This document shows, piece after piece, positions 12,003-23,198 of a stretch of DNA of 64,000 nucleotides. Origin of the DNA: Atkinsonella hypoxylon (taxonomy: Eukaryota > Ascomycota > Sordariomycetes > Hypocreales > Clavicipitaceae). The stretch's first letter is position 1. Each line of letters begins with the position of its first letter. The stretch is from NCBI GenBank assembly GCA_000729835.1, contig JFHB01000002.1:434001-498000 (forward strand), in the 5' to 3' direction. Both the position numbers and the translations under genes were made by a program. The notes beneath the pieces were generated by a model that was given only the letters and a program-made list of their open reading frames with translations, was not told the origin of the DNA and did not search any database.

Positions 12003-12783
12003 CCTCTTCATCCACCGTCTTGTCTTCTCACTGCTTCGCTGTCTCTGTTCCCGTCCAAAGAGCGCACTGTGTGCCATTGCAGACGGGTTACATTCATCCC
12101 GCAGAGTGATGGTATACCGATGCTGTATTTTTCAAAAAGAAAAAATCAACAGGAAAAAGAAAGACAGAAATCTACAGCATGCTTTGCTTTTTTTTGCCCA
12201 AGCTGCGAGACAAATCGATATTGGGATCAGATCAGACATGTCTCCATGGCGGTCCGCCCCCGCCAAGTTACATATAGATGTATGTGGGTACCAGAACCAG
12301 GCAAAGCAAAACAGAGTTTTCGCTTCCCCTGGCTTGGCCTGTCTGCCAATCTACGTACATGCTACCTACTATAGGTAGATATATATCTGCATCTGGATGG
12401 GCGAGTGTGCCAGGTAAGCACCTAAGTAAGGCATTTGCTTACGGGCATGTACTCCGTACCTACCAAGGTACGCACTATTACTACTGAGGACGGAATATAC
12501 CAGACCTTTTTGAACAATTCGATGTTGTCTTTTCAGTTGATCAAGTAATAAGGCGAGAGGAGGAACTAATGCTCCGGGCGCGGTTCCATTTCAGGCAATG
12601 TATTGTTCAGCAAACCTTTTCGTTCTTTATTCTGGCTTCGACTCCCATTTTACTTTTGATCATTTATTCTTCTCTTTGTCCTATGCGTCGCGATTATCCT
12701 TTGTTATTGTCTCGTTCCAAGCAGAATTTTTTTTCTATCCCCTTTTTGGCTGCCGCGATGGCCTCGAGACCAACAAGACCCAG

Positions 12784-12785
<2 letters not shown>

Positions 12786-12817
<32 letters not shown>
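12786..12817. repeat. (AG)16 dinucleotide microsatellite
   Basis: Uninterrupted AG repeat in the gene-poor region. Confidence 0.95.
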
Positions 12818-12820
<3 letters not shown>

Positions 12821-13012
12821 GGGTGGCCAGCCAAGGTGAATAGCACGTTGCACCGATGGGTGCTTGCCCGTCGGGTTTAAAGATAAGTTACCGGTCTGGT
12901 CAATGAACGATTGGCTACTGCGCTGCATTGCGCGGACCGCAGCACGACTAAACGGGTACCTGACACGTTGACGGCTCACCGCGATGCCAGATCGAGGAAT
13001 CAGTGGCATGGA

Positions 13013-13038
13013 TGTGCAGCATGTGCAGCATGTGCAGT
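13013..13038. repeat. TGTGCAGCA nonamer repeat, about three copies
   Basis: Nine-base period, with further GCAGCAT/GGCAGCA sequences continuing to about 13095. Confidence 0.75.
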
Positions 13039-13186
13039 ACATACATATCTGCAGCATGAGTCCTGCTTGCAGCATCGGCAGCATCGGCAACATGTGCAAG
13101 CGAGCATGGGTGGCTGGTCTGATCTTTTTCCGTCATGTTGCGAGTCTGGTCTGGTCTGTCTGCATACGGGTGGAAATACAATATTT

Positions 13187-13214
13187 GTATTTTATGTATT
13201 TTATGTATTTTATG
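13187..13214. repeat. TGTATTTTA nonamer repeat, three copies
   Basis: Three tandem AT-rich 9-bp units in the gene-poor region. Confidence 0.85.
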
Positions 13215-14067
13215 GAGAGCAATGGTTTGTAGGACCCCGTCATGAGATGTGCTTTTGGAGTGCTGCATGACCATCTTGTTTCATCACTGTCCCAGAAAAG
13301 ATATCGTGACCACGATGCTGGAAAGATGCGAGACCGCCAGCACAGCAGTGCGTTGTTATTATTAGTCCTAGCAAGGGGCGGTCAATATAGCCCGACCGTT
13401 GCCGTCCACTAACTACATCGCTTGTGCTGGAGGTCGGATAAAATTGATCCCCTACCTAGTACCTACTCCGTGCCTGGGGTAAGTAGGTACGCAAGCTCTG
13501 AGGCAACACGAAGCAAGAAAAGAAAAACCGACGTGAGGGGGCCCCACATGCACAGGCGCAGGGCAAAAGGTATGGTCACGCTACATACGGTCTGTGGGAT
13601 CCCGTCGACGAAATAAATAAATAAATCGGTTTCCCGCGTCGCCGCACCCTTTCTTGGCACTGCCCCCCCTCCCCCCACCAACGCCCATCCTGGCGCCGTT
13701 TCTGCGCGCAGGGATCTTGATGCGTGGGGTCCCCGCCTACGCTGCCTGCCGCTGTCCATTGGCTCGGCATCAAGCCTCCTGTGCCTGGTACCTGGCATCT
13801 TCTTCCATGTGGCCCCCCCCTGACAGGCACACAGGCTGCTCGCCAGCCCTGCGCTCGACTTCCGATTCGCGTCTGCTTTGAGTGCGTGCGTCGTGGCATG
13901 CCGCCACAGATCCACTCTTCACTTTTCGGGTGGCGCGCCAACCCAAAGGAAGTCTGTACCTAACTACTCAGTACTTTGTACCTTGGCGCTCCTGGCCTTC
14001 TTGTTCTTTTTTAGTGGCAACGGGGCGCCTGTCGTGGCGCCTTGCTTGCTCAAGGGGCTGCACTAAC

Positions 14068-14089
14068 TACCTAGGTACTTACCTAGGTA
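14068..14089. repeat. Two TACCTAGGTA palindromes
   Basis: Exact copies at 14068-14077 and 14080-14089, members of the dispersed intergenic palindrome family. Confidence 0.9.
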
Positions 14090-15429
14090 CGTAGACAGGA
14101 ACAAGAACTCATCGGCCAGTAACCAAGTAGGTACCTAGTAGGTAGGTGCCTTTGTCGCTTTTAAGAGCGATGACTCGCCCTAATCCCAGTGCTCACTTGG
14201 CGCTCTTTCGTCGGGTATCTGGTACTCCCTATCCATCAATGCCCGTCACCAAATTTCCACCGCGTTATTATTCTTAAAAATCTAAATTTTTTTTAAATCC
14301 CTCTATTAAGCTCGGTGTAATGTGGCGCGATGCCCAGTAAAGAGCTTTGTTCAAGCCATTGCGGTGTTTAATTATCCTTGTTGTTGGAGACCATATGGGT
14401 CCGGCTACCTCTAGATAATAAATGGCTGTGATAAGAGGCTCATCTAATCAATGCATCGCTACATCTTTCTAGTACTATATCACATAATGACCCAGGTATT
14501 AGCAGCCATGATCCGAGTCGCAAAGAGCTGATGTGTACATCGCACGACCAAACAGCCTCACCGGGATGTTGTGGATTCGCAACCACTAACAGTTATCAGA
14601 CCTCCCAGGTACCTCCTACGTCCTCCTACTTCCTCGGGAAACCCAACCTACGCGCGCTCATATGCTCTCACAAGGACTCGGTAAAGAAAATTTTATCATC
14701 AAGCCTTGCAAAGAATGCCCGTGATAAGTTCGACCGCCTTGTGATCGATGAACTAAGACTGTGTCCGGACCTGGATCGACGCGCGATGGTACCTTATCCT
14801 CCCTAAACAGAGATACCAGAAATCAATTACCTTAGGTGCGTACACATCTACAGACTCCAGCCTTCTTCGTTTGACGCGCATTCAGCGTGTCATGCATGCC
14901 GCACAATGAGACACTTGAAAGTTCTTCAAGTAGTGCTTCGTTGCCGCCTGCCGTCCATGCGGTACTTTTGCTGCAACATTGATTAATTCACTACTATTTT
15001 TTTCCGTCAAAAAAAAAATTTTTTTATTTTTTTTTTATTTTTCCTGTCCTAAGCTAGACCGACTTCCCACACACACCCTCAGTTCGGTCTGGCGGAAAAT
15101 CACGCACTCCTTATGCTCACATACGGCGGAGTACATGCACTGCTAGATCAGGTACCCAGGTAACTACCGACCCTGTCAACCTGCCACAGCAGCCAGACCG
15201 CTGCAGAGTTCTGGTAGGTACCGTACCTAGCTAATCAGTATTTGACACGTCGTCAGCATGGTCCATTATTCAAGTGCGAGAAGGCACCAGCTAGGTCGTT
15301 GATTGGACGTTGGCCGGTTTGGATGGAAGAACACGAGATAAGGGGAACTTTTCAGTACACGTAAAGCCCGTTATAGAAGGAAGGAGCTAGGTACCTCCCC
15401 AGGTACCTGATGGGTACTGATATAACACC

Positions 15430-15478
15430 GTACCTTAGGTACCTACCTACCTAGGTACCTGTTACCTACCTCCTACTT
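15430..15478. repeat. TACCTAGGTA palindrome cluster
   Basis: An exact copy at 15448-15457 within a run of TACC/GGTA half-sites about 50 bp long. Related GGTACC-rich sequence also lies near 15215-15235 and 15385-15415. Confidence 0.85.
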
Positions 15479-16384
15479 ACAACCTCATCTTGATCGGCAA
15501 GAATTCTCGGCTACAGAGCTTGTTTTGCGTGATTTTTAACCCATCTACTCCGTCAGCCGCATTGTTGTGCGAAAGCGGAGCCCATGACCACTGAAGAGAC
15601 TAAGTAGACTGACTGATTGCTTCTGCTTGCCCGTGACGAAGGAGCCGAGGTAGTCCACGAATCTGCCTATTCAACAGCGATACCTAGAATGGCCGTGAAT
15701 GACCCACGACTTTGTCGCACCATGATGAACAGTGAGACGCTGTGCCGCTAACTAATATTTTCCACAAAATGTCGCCTCGGAGGAATGTCCTGAGAGAAAA
15801 ATCCACCCAGAGTTAGATGTTTCGTTCTTGCACGGAACGCGCTAATGATAATGATGATGTTGATTGATTGTACTCCGGTAAATCCAGGTACAAAAAGAGA
15901 AAGGATTGTGTGCTCCTGATGTAACATAGGATGATTTTTGCTCCCAGTCTAGCACATACGACCATAGGTGGTAGAAAGCTCGGGATCCCGTCCGCTCTCC
16001 CATAGATAAGCTACCAACCGGCAGATTAGTAGTTGGGTCGGTGACGACCAGCGAACACCGGCTGTTGTATGTATCAATTTTTTGACTCTTGTTTTGGCAG
16101 TTTCAAGGTTTGTTTCATAGCGAGCCCTAACGGTGGTACGCGCTCTACGACTAGAGAGCACTAACGGCACGCTCCTTGGAGCTCCTGAATCGCAGGTTGC
16201 TGCGCCGGGCAACATTCAGCTCCTGGTACACATACCTTTCGGCTCGCCGGATTCTGACGCCTTGTGTTATTTCTTATGTTTTTTTGTGTCTGTGTGTCCA
16301 ACATCTCTTCATGAACACTCCTGTGCAAGAGTTCTAGATCTCCTTCGCTTGACTCTTGGGCTACGGACTTCTCTGAGTCTACAA

Positions 16385-16398
16385 GGGGGGGGGGGGGG
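16385..16398. repeat. G14 homopolymer
   Basis: Run of 14 G. Similar runs occur at 25045-25054 and 42523-42536; length in the assembly may be unreliable. Confidence 0.85.
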
Positions 16399-18652
16399 TT
16401 CTCCTGCACCTTGTGTCATACAATCATGTAGCATCATACTGCTATCGACGTGCCGTTCCATGGACAGCATGATGGCATGGCAACCCATTCATGATAGACA
16501 GACGCCAGAGCACCAGCCAGACTTCATCGGCTCGAACCAGTTATGCAGGTTAAAGCAACAACGGACCATTTGTCAGACAAGCCTCCGGTTACAGATGTCC
16601 TCGGCCAGTTGGGCTCCAATAATAAGAAGGCTCGCTATTCTTCAGGTTGAAAACAACCGCTGCACTCTTATCGACGCAAGTCACTCAGTATGTCCGTCTG
16701 TTGGGGGTCCGCTGTTGGGAATGAAAGGCGTCTTTGCATTAATAAGGCAGACAGACAAGTCCTTTTCGGGCGAACAGCCAACTGGGCGAGGATAAAGTTC
16801 GAACAGTTCGAAAGGAAGATCTTCGTGCCTGACTACTCAGGCAGTCAGGCACATCATCACATGCATCTGGGCCGGAAGCGCTGACTTGTGTGCATCATCA
16901 GGATAAATGGGCGACGTGATTGGGCTCATATTATCATTGCTGTTCGCATTGACTGGACAGGGTTCCTTGAATGGCTGGCTGGGTCCAGCTTGTCGTCTTG
17001 AGAAATTTTCGACAAAGGAGGATAAGTCTTTTTACAATCTTTTATATCATCTGCCACTTATTAACCGGGATGATCGGATCATATCTAGCTCAGTGGATAG
17101 ACTTGAGCGGGGTCGTCTGGTAAAATCACACACTGTTTTCGCTGCCATCTACCATCGGAGGAGCGGAACCATAGCAACCTAGAAGTGGTTTGGTTATACA
17201 GTGTCCAATGATATGATGCACAGTTTTTTTTGCACTGTATTACTTGCCTCATTCATACTCCATCTTCCAGCCTGTGCTTGGAATTCTCAATCGATCTGTC
17301 GCCTTTGTCCCAGACCAAGGCGACTCAGAAGCATGGCCTGCGTCTCCGGAAGATGAATAACGTCAGCCGTGCCTGTTCGAGGACTAATTTCAGAACGACG
17401 GACTTCGGATGATTGCGCATCCAGCCAATGCTACCAAGGATGCCGTCTCTGCATGCGGGGGCTTTCTGGCAGTCTTTCCAACGCAGGTGGGTGCCACGAA
17501 CACGGCGAGTGTTCCGACAGCATTCCATTCCGACGCCGAACACGTCACAAATGCTGCATTCCAGTCCACTAGGGCTGTCAGCAATGCACTATCTGGAAAT
17601 TAGGCATTCCATGACCTTGTTCATCTGCCTCTCTAACGACGATTAGCAGATGGCTTTGTTGGCGCGTCTTCTCATAACGCCGAGAAAGTTCCCCATGAGC
17701 ACGGGCAGCCGAAACGCACGAGAATGGATGAGTCTTTGACTTTATTCTCGTTAACTGAATCTGACAGATGCCCAACGCCGTGCCAGCTCAGTCGTACCAG
17801 GCAGAGTCATAGGGGGTATTTAGGAAGACGCACACGGAATACTCAGGATGAGATGTCAAGGTAGTCAGTCTCCTCGGTTAAGCCAACAGCGCAATGTGTA
17901 TATTATGATGCAGGCTCAACACAGTGAGACAGCGCCAAACCATTGGCAGAAGATATTTCTCTCGCTCTATCTCTCGTGGTCCGACAATTTCATATAACAG
18001 GCCTTGCAGAAAGCGGCTCGCGAAGCCCTCATACTCTGCCACAGCACCGGTCTCGAATGCGGGCGACGCGAACCTGCCATTAGCTCGGCCCTTTCCGATT
18101 CAAGCAAACGTCTACCAAATGATGGTAGTGGAACGAAGCAACGGGAAATTGAATTCCTCAAACCTGGTATTCTCAGTGTCTTTCTCTAAAACAACACTGC
18201 CACTAGATCTATTGCGCACGGCGACTTGTCACCGCCACCATCAGATATGCGGGCCAAACGGGCTAAGGTAGCTTTCCAGACGTATTTAGACTTGAGTCTT
18301 CGTAGCTAATGTCCGGTTGCAGAACGTTTTCATCGACAGACTTACAAGTTCGTCCCAAAATAGCAATTTCCTCTTCCGGTGCTCACAGGTTGTGGGTAGA
18401 ACCAAGCTTACTCAGAAGCAGCCTAGACATTGTCTTAGAGCTCTCCAAGTCCCAAGTCGGCTGCAAGCAGAGCTGTCTGATCAAATACAAAAGAAGCGGA
18501 AGTCGATCAGGATAAAAAGAGGATTTTTTCCATTTACCATCACTTAAGTCGCCGTCCGTTTTAGAGACCGGTCCTTTCATATCCCAACTTCACCGACCCT
18601 CGCTCAAATTCAAGCCAGTCGTCTTGCACGAACACCGTAACCAACAACGAAA

Positions 18653-19342
18653 ATGCGATTCACTCAGCTCTTTGCCATGGCCTCTCTGGCAGCCACTGGT
18701 ATGGCTCAGTCTAGTAGCTCTGCTGCCCAAAGCTCGTCCGCTGCCAGCTCGGCCGCTCAGTCCTCTGCCGCTCAGTCCTCCTCTACTGCTCCGAGTTCTG
18801 CTCCGAGTTCTGCTGCCAGCTCTTCTGCCAGCTCTTCTGCCAGCTCTGCCTCCAAGTCGTCAAGTGCCATTTCGTCTCCTTTGTTTGCCGCCAACTCTAC
18901 CTCAGCCAGTTACCCGACTGTCTGGTTCTGGACCACCGTCATCAGCACCGCTTTCACCACCTACTGCCCTGTAAGTACATGAATTGAATTGAGACACATG
19001 AGATCAGGCCAAGAGGATCCAGCAGCAGCTGACCACATTGCTATTCAGGAGCCGACCACTTTCTGGATTGGCACCAAGACTTACAAGGTCACCCAGCCCA
19101 CCACCTTGACCATCGACAATTGCCCTTGCACCATCACCCAAAGCCCCATGGCGACCCCGTACAATCCCGCCCCTCCTGCTGCCAATTCACCCGCCGCCAA
19201 CCCGCCTGCCGCCCAGCCAACCACCCCCGTCACCGGCGCCAACACCCAGCCGGCAGCTCCTCTCGTCACTGCCGCCGCCGGCAAGACTAACGCCGGCCTC
19301 GGCGCCCTGGCTATCGCCGGTTTTGCCGCCGTTCTCATCTAG
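18653..19342 (+). CDS. Ser/Ala-rich GPI-anchored wall protein, ccg-6-like
   Basis: Predicted cell-wall glycoprotein of 203 residues in two exons, 18653-18970 and 19049-19342. The phase-0 intron of 78 bp has a GTAAGT donor, CTGAC branch site and CAG acceptor. There is a signal peptide (MRFTQLFAMASLAATGMAQ), then a Ser/Ala-rich O-glycosylation stretch (about 20-78). A conserved core follows across the intron junction, with TTVISTAFTTYCPEPTTF and TLTIDNCPCTIT, the cysteine-containing motif I associate with the Neurospora clock-controlled ccg-6 family. After it come a Pro/Ala-rich linker and a hydrophobic C-terminus (GLGALAIAGFAAVLI) typical of a GPI signal. Clock control is not shown by the sequence. 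Confidence 0.85.
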
Positions 19343-19917
19343 GTCATCTGGTGCCAACAACCAACCTCAACTCTTTATATCCAAAAGGTAGTCGGATCTA
19401 AAAGGGGGTTATCATAGATAATTTGTAATGATGTCCGCACAGCCAGTGGAGTGCAGCAAGCCTGTGGTTCTACTGGCCTTGTGTATCTAGATTTCTTCTT
19501 CATAGATAAACGATAGATGGGTGAACAGTGTGAAATATCTTTTCGTACAAGTAGACAAGAGGAAGCGAATAAGAAGAAACCTGTTTGAGGTATTCGTCAA
19601 GTCATGCTCGCCTCATCTACGTGATTTGGACGTCCGTGGTCCGATTTCCTGATCGAATTCGCAACCTGTGTTTTCCATGCGCGATACGTCCGGATAGTAA
19701 AGGTTTCAATCAAGACAAACCACCCACCAGCCCTTGCCATGATCCACACCATTCATCAACGGAGCACCTTTGTAAACTAGCCTAAACACGGCATATCATA
19801 CCGCCCATTTGATGCACGACCATGATGTGCTAGTACCCCAGTACCCTGATATTCTTCCATCCATCATTCACTCATATCCTCGTCCTCGAGAGCTGCAGGC
19901 CCGACCCAAACCCCCTC
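19343..19917. other. Convergent intergenic region, no gene seen
   Basis: Lies between the 3' ends of the wall-protein gene and APC8. It contains a few polyadenylation-like TAG/ATAAA stretches and no coding signal. Confidence 0.5.
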
Positions 19918-21222
19918 CTAGCTATCTGAGCCAAACATCCCTGCTGCCTCCATCCTAGACCTCACCTCTCTCACCAACGCCTTCGCCTCCTCCACCTCCA
20001 CGCCATCCTGGCACAACTCCATCGCCAGTCGATTTGCAGAGGCATAGTCAGAGGTGCGCATGGCAAACCTCGCGAGCCACATTCGCGCCTTGCTCGTTGC
20101 GGCCGTCACGCCCGTCCCTTCCCCCGCGGCCCACTCAGCCTGCGTCTTCTCCTCGGGCCCATGGGGGAAATCGTCCGGTCCGGCCGATGAGTCGTTGTGA
20201 ATGGCGACGGATTCCCCGAGCATGGCGTTTGTATCAGAGGCAGCGCCTTCTTCCTGCGCGACGCAGAGCTCCATGTAGGCCTTTGCTTCTTCCTCTTCCC
20301 CCAGCTGGTCGTACATGGCTGCTATCTGTAGCAGGATCTCAGGGTCCATGTGGCCCGTGGCCCCACGCATGCCGAGGACGTCGCTGCCACTGCCAAAGCT
20401 GCTTCCTACATCGTAGTAGGCGTCGGCGAGAAGAGCCCGTTTCAGAGCTTTGATGCCGTCGCGCTCGCGGCCCATCTTCTGCAGACAAGAGCCGACGGCC
20501 ATCCACATCTTTCCGTCCCAAGGTCGCAGGCCGGCAGCTTTCTTGTAGTACCAGAGGGAGTACGTGTGCATCTCCAGCATTTCGTACGTCTGGCCGAGGC
20601 CATACCAGGCACGATAGTCGCGACGGTTGACGTCGACTGCGCGACGGTACGATTCTATTGCCGCGTGGGTGTTCTTGAGCTCGACGTATTCGTGGCCCAT
20701 GAGCGTCCAGGCTGATAGGCACGAACGATCCAGTGTCAGGGCTCGTCTAAAGCACTGAACGGCCTTCTCGTGCATGGACAAGAGAGAATAGTAATTGCCG
20801 ATGACGACACACGACTCGGGGCGGAACTTGTCGACGCTCGAGCAAAGGTGTGCTACAAAGGCCAGCTTCGGGCGCATATTGAGCACGTAGAGAATGTTGG
20901 AGTAGTGATCCAGGGAGTCAAGCCGGTGCGGGTGCAGCGACAGCAGGCGGCTGAAGTGCTGTTCAGCTGCCATGAGATCCTTGGCGTGATAGGCGAGGAG
21001 AGCGTGGCAGGTGAGGAGGAAGGATGAGGTTGGGAATATGGACAGGAGCTGTTCGAGAGAATGGGCCAGACTAGGCGACTGCTGGTACAGTTCGAGCGAG
21101 GTATGAAGGTGAAACATGAATGATGCTATATTTTGAGGACAGTGTCTGGCGATTTGGTTCAGCTGCCAACAACAGGTTCTGGTCAGTCCGCACGCCCAAA
21201 GTCCAACATGTGGAGCCGGTTA

Positions 21223-21253
<31 letters not shown>

Positions 21254-22325
21254 GGAAGAAGAGGAAGAAGAGGAAGAAGAGGAAGAAGAGGAAGAAGAGG
21301 AAGAAGAAGGAAAAGAGGAAAAGAAAAAAGGAAAGAAAGAAAGAAGCATTACCTCTTCCACCCGTGATATCAAGGACGCCATCTCCAACCAGCAGCCCCA
21401 GTTCATAGTATACTTGTGGACACTTCTGATCAAGTAATCCATAGCCTGCGCGTCGTTCTTCTCTTTTGCCAGCACCATACCATACCTGCATGGGGCCCCC
21501 CAAAAGTTAGCATTCCCACCCGTCAAACTACGCAGCTCTGAATGAGAAAGAAAGTACTGCTCACAGATACTCCAGCCACCCCTGGCTCCCCAAGACCTCA
21601 TCATCGGTCGTCGTCCTCTCTTTGAACCAAGCAGCCAAGTACCTGCCAACCACAAGAAGCTGTTTATTCGCGACTGTCCCCAGATCCTGTGGCCCCATGA
21701 CCATTTCCGACTCCTCATTCTTGCGTTTCTCGCCGGACATGAATTTCGCGTAGAGTGCCAGAAACAAGCTCTTCTGGCTGAGCTTGGGCAATGGCTCTGC
21801 GGCCGCCGCAGCCCCGGCGTCTGAACGCCTGCCTCCCCCTTCCTTGGCCTTGGCCTTGCCCTTGGATCGCTGCGACGGCGTGGCCACCTCTGAGTGCGAT
21901 GCCAAGACAGACGACAAGAGCGAGTCGGGCAGGAAGACGGCGGCGCAACGGTCGAATTCTTTGCAGTCGAAGAGAGACTTGGCCAGCAGGTATCTGCTCA
22001 GTTCTTCGGCCTCGAGGGCGGCCTCATCTGGGTCTGCATTGGGCGTAAATATGGCAGATGTGCGCCTGGAAGAATCTGCCGACGCAGAATCGTCTTCCGG
22101 TCGAGTCGCTTCGGGGAGGGCGCTGAGCAGTTCGGCGGCCCTGAAGCCAGGCGAAAGCGGCCAAAGTCAGTACGCTGATACATACGTCTGCTCACGACAC
22201 GGTCTTGCCGAGCCTGGAAGACTTTACCATTTCGCCGACTGATAGAGACATCTTTCAGAGCACTTGATCACAGCATCTTGAAGGGCATCTCGCAATTGCG
22301 AAACCTCTTGAGCACTCAGCGCCAT
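19918..22325 (-). CDS. cdc23: APC8/CDC23, anaphase-promoting complex TPR subunit
   Basis: Scaffold TPR subunit of the APC/C ubiquitin ligase, which degrades securin and cyclins. Four exons join in phase: 22228-22325, 21565-22140, 21353-21485 and 19918-21162, giving 683 residues. The N-terminal dimerisation region starts MALSAQEVSQLRDAL and reaches KWAAELL across intron 1. LNQIARHCPQNI and the MFHLHTSLELYQQ segment open exon 4. TPR repeats follow, with the family-typical DYRAWYGLGQTYEML and LWYYKKAAGLRPWDGKMW. The third intron (21163-21352) is filled by a pyrimidine-rich microsatellite in the sense direction. A Lys/Gly/Ala-rich linker near residues 100-125 is low complexity. The C-terminal 100 residues are less conserved. 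Confidence 0.95.
21224..21347. repeat. AAGAAGAGG nonanucleotide microsatellite inside an APC8 intron
   Basis: Polypurine on the + strand and polypyrimidine in the APC8 transcript. It fills most of the 190-bp third intron, between the donor at 21352 and the acceptor at 21163. Its 9-bp period yields long spurious Glu-, Lys- and Ser-rich open frames. Confidence 0.92.
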
Positions 22326-23198
22326 GGTTATGCTGAATGGTGGGAAATCGGCCTGCTTGCTAAGGTGTGGTGGGCTTTTGAGTCTTTGAGTCTTTGAGAG
22401 TCTCCAGCGGCGCGCCGTGTCAATCAATGTTTGATGTTGATATTGACGATTATCCAGGTCCGCAAGAAAGAGCGGCCGCGGAATAGGTGCGCACGTAGAG
22501 CTTCGGGAGACTGGTCATCTGGGCTATCGCGTCTGAGCAGTCTGAGCAGTCTGAGCAGTCTGAGCATACATAATAACAACACTGGGTTGAGTTGCCACAA
22601 CTCGCTCTGAGGTTGCTGTACCGTTGGCGCACTGTCTAAATACTGTACATACATGATGACGTTGGGGAATTTTTTTTTTTTTTTTTTTTTTCCCTCGTCA
22701 CCACTCTAACGCGAAAAGGAAAAAAAAAAAAAAGAAAAACATGCAATTCTCGCGCGCCAGTGACTTTACATCATTTAGCGGGTTTCATCATGGTAATCAC
22801 CCTGCCATTAAATCATGTCACAAATTGTTGCGACGCCACATCAAGTCATTCACATACACGACCCTAATAATATAGATTAACACTAATATGAAATCCAAGT
22901 ACATAAGATATTATAAATATGTAGTCAGAAAAAAAGCCTCAATGCATCAATATCCATTCAACGCCATCCTATTCAATCGGCTAAATCTCCCTCGTCGCCA
23001 CCCTTGTCGTTTCAAACCTTGAATATTGATGTCGACTGGTCGGGAGCCCGTAAAGCCCTTACCCACCGCAGGTCCTGAAAGCAACCGTCATGGTGTCCTG
23101 AACGCCAACCTTCATTTCTCCCATCTCCATTGCCCATCCTGTGCGCCATGATGCAGTATCATGATCTCGTTTGAAACACACAATTGCTCAAATCTTGT
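22326..23198. other. Intergenic region upstream of APC8
   Basis: No gene recognised. It holds a nonamer repeat at 22531-22566, T22 at 22670-22691 and an A tract near 22720-22740. The 3' flank of the RA-PH gene begins near 23198. Confidence 0.5.
22531..22566. repeat. GTCTGAGCA nonamer, four tandem copies
   Basis: Four perfect 9-bp units, 206 bp upstream of the APC8 start codon. A short related repeat (GAGTCTTT) lies at 22379-22396. Confidence 0.92.

Larger units (their letters stand above)
11100..18652. other. 7.5-kb gene-poor region
   Basis: No conserved protein, tRNA or rRNA could be recognised on either strand. Open frames reach 220 codons (16133-16795) but look unlike fungal coding sequence: random composition, no family motif, and they cross a G14 run. 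The region is dense in short tandem repeats, in TACCTAGGTA-type palindromes (14068-14089, 15448-15457) and in GGTACC sites. Unannotated small genes with many introns, or non-coding transcripts, cannot be excluded. Confidence 0.5.

Noticed and set aside
11501..13214. Possible CRISPR-like array
   Set aside because: The repeats are short, directly tandem, differ from one another and have no spacers; the genome is fungal.
16133..16795. 220-codon open frame in the gene-poor region
   Set aside because: No family motif, crosses a G14 run that encodes poly-Gly, and has no coding-like codon pattern.
21120..21437. Glu-rich and Lys-rich open frames
   Set aside because: Produced by the AAGAAGAGG microsatellite in the APC8 intron.
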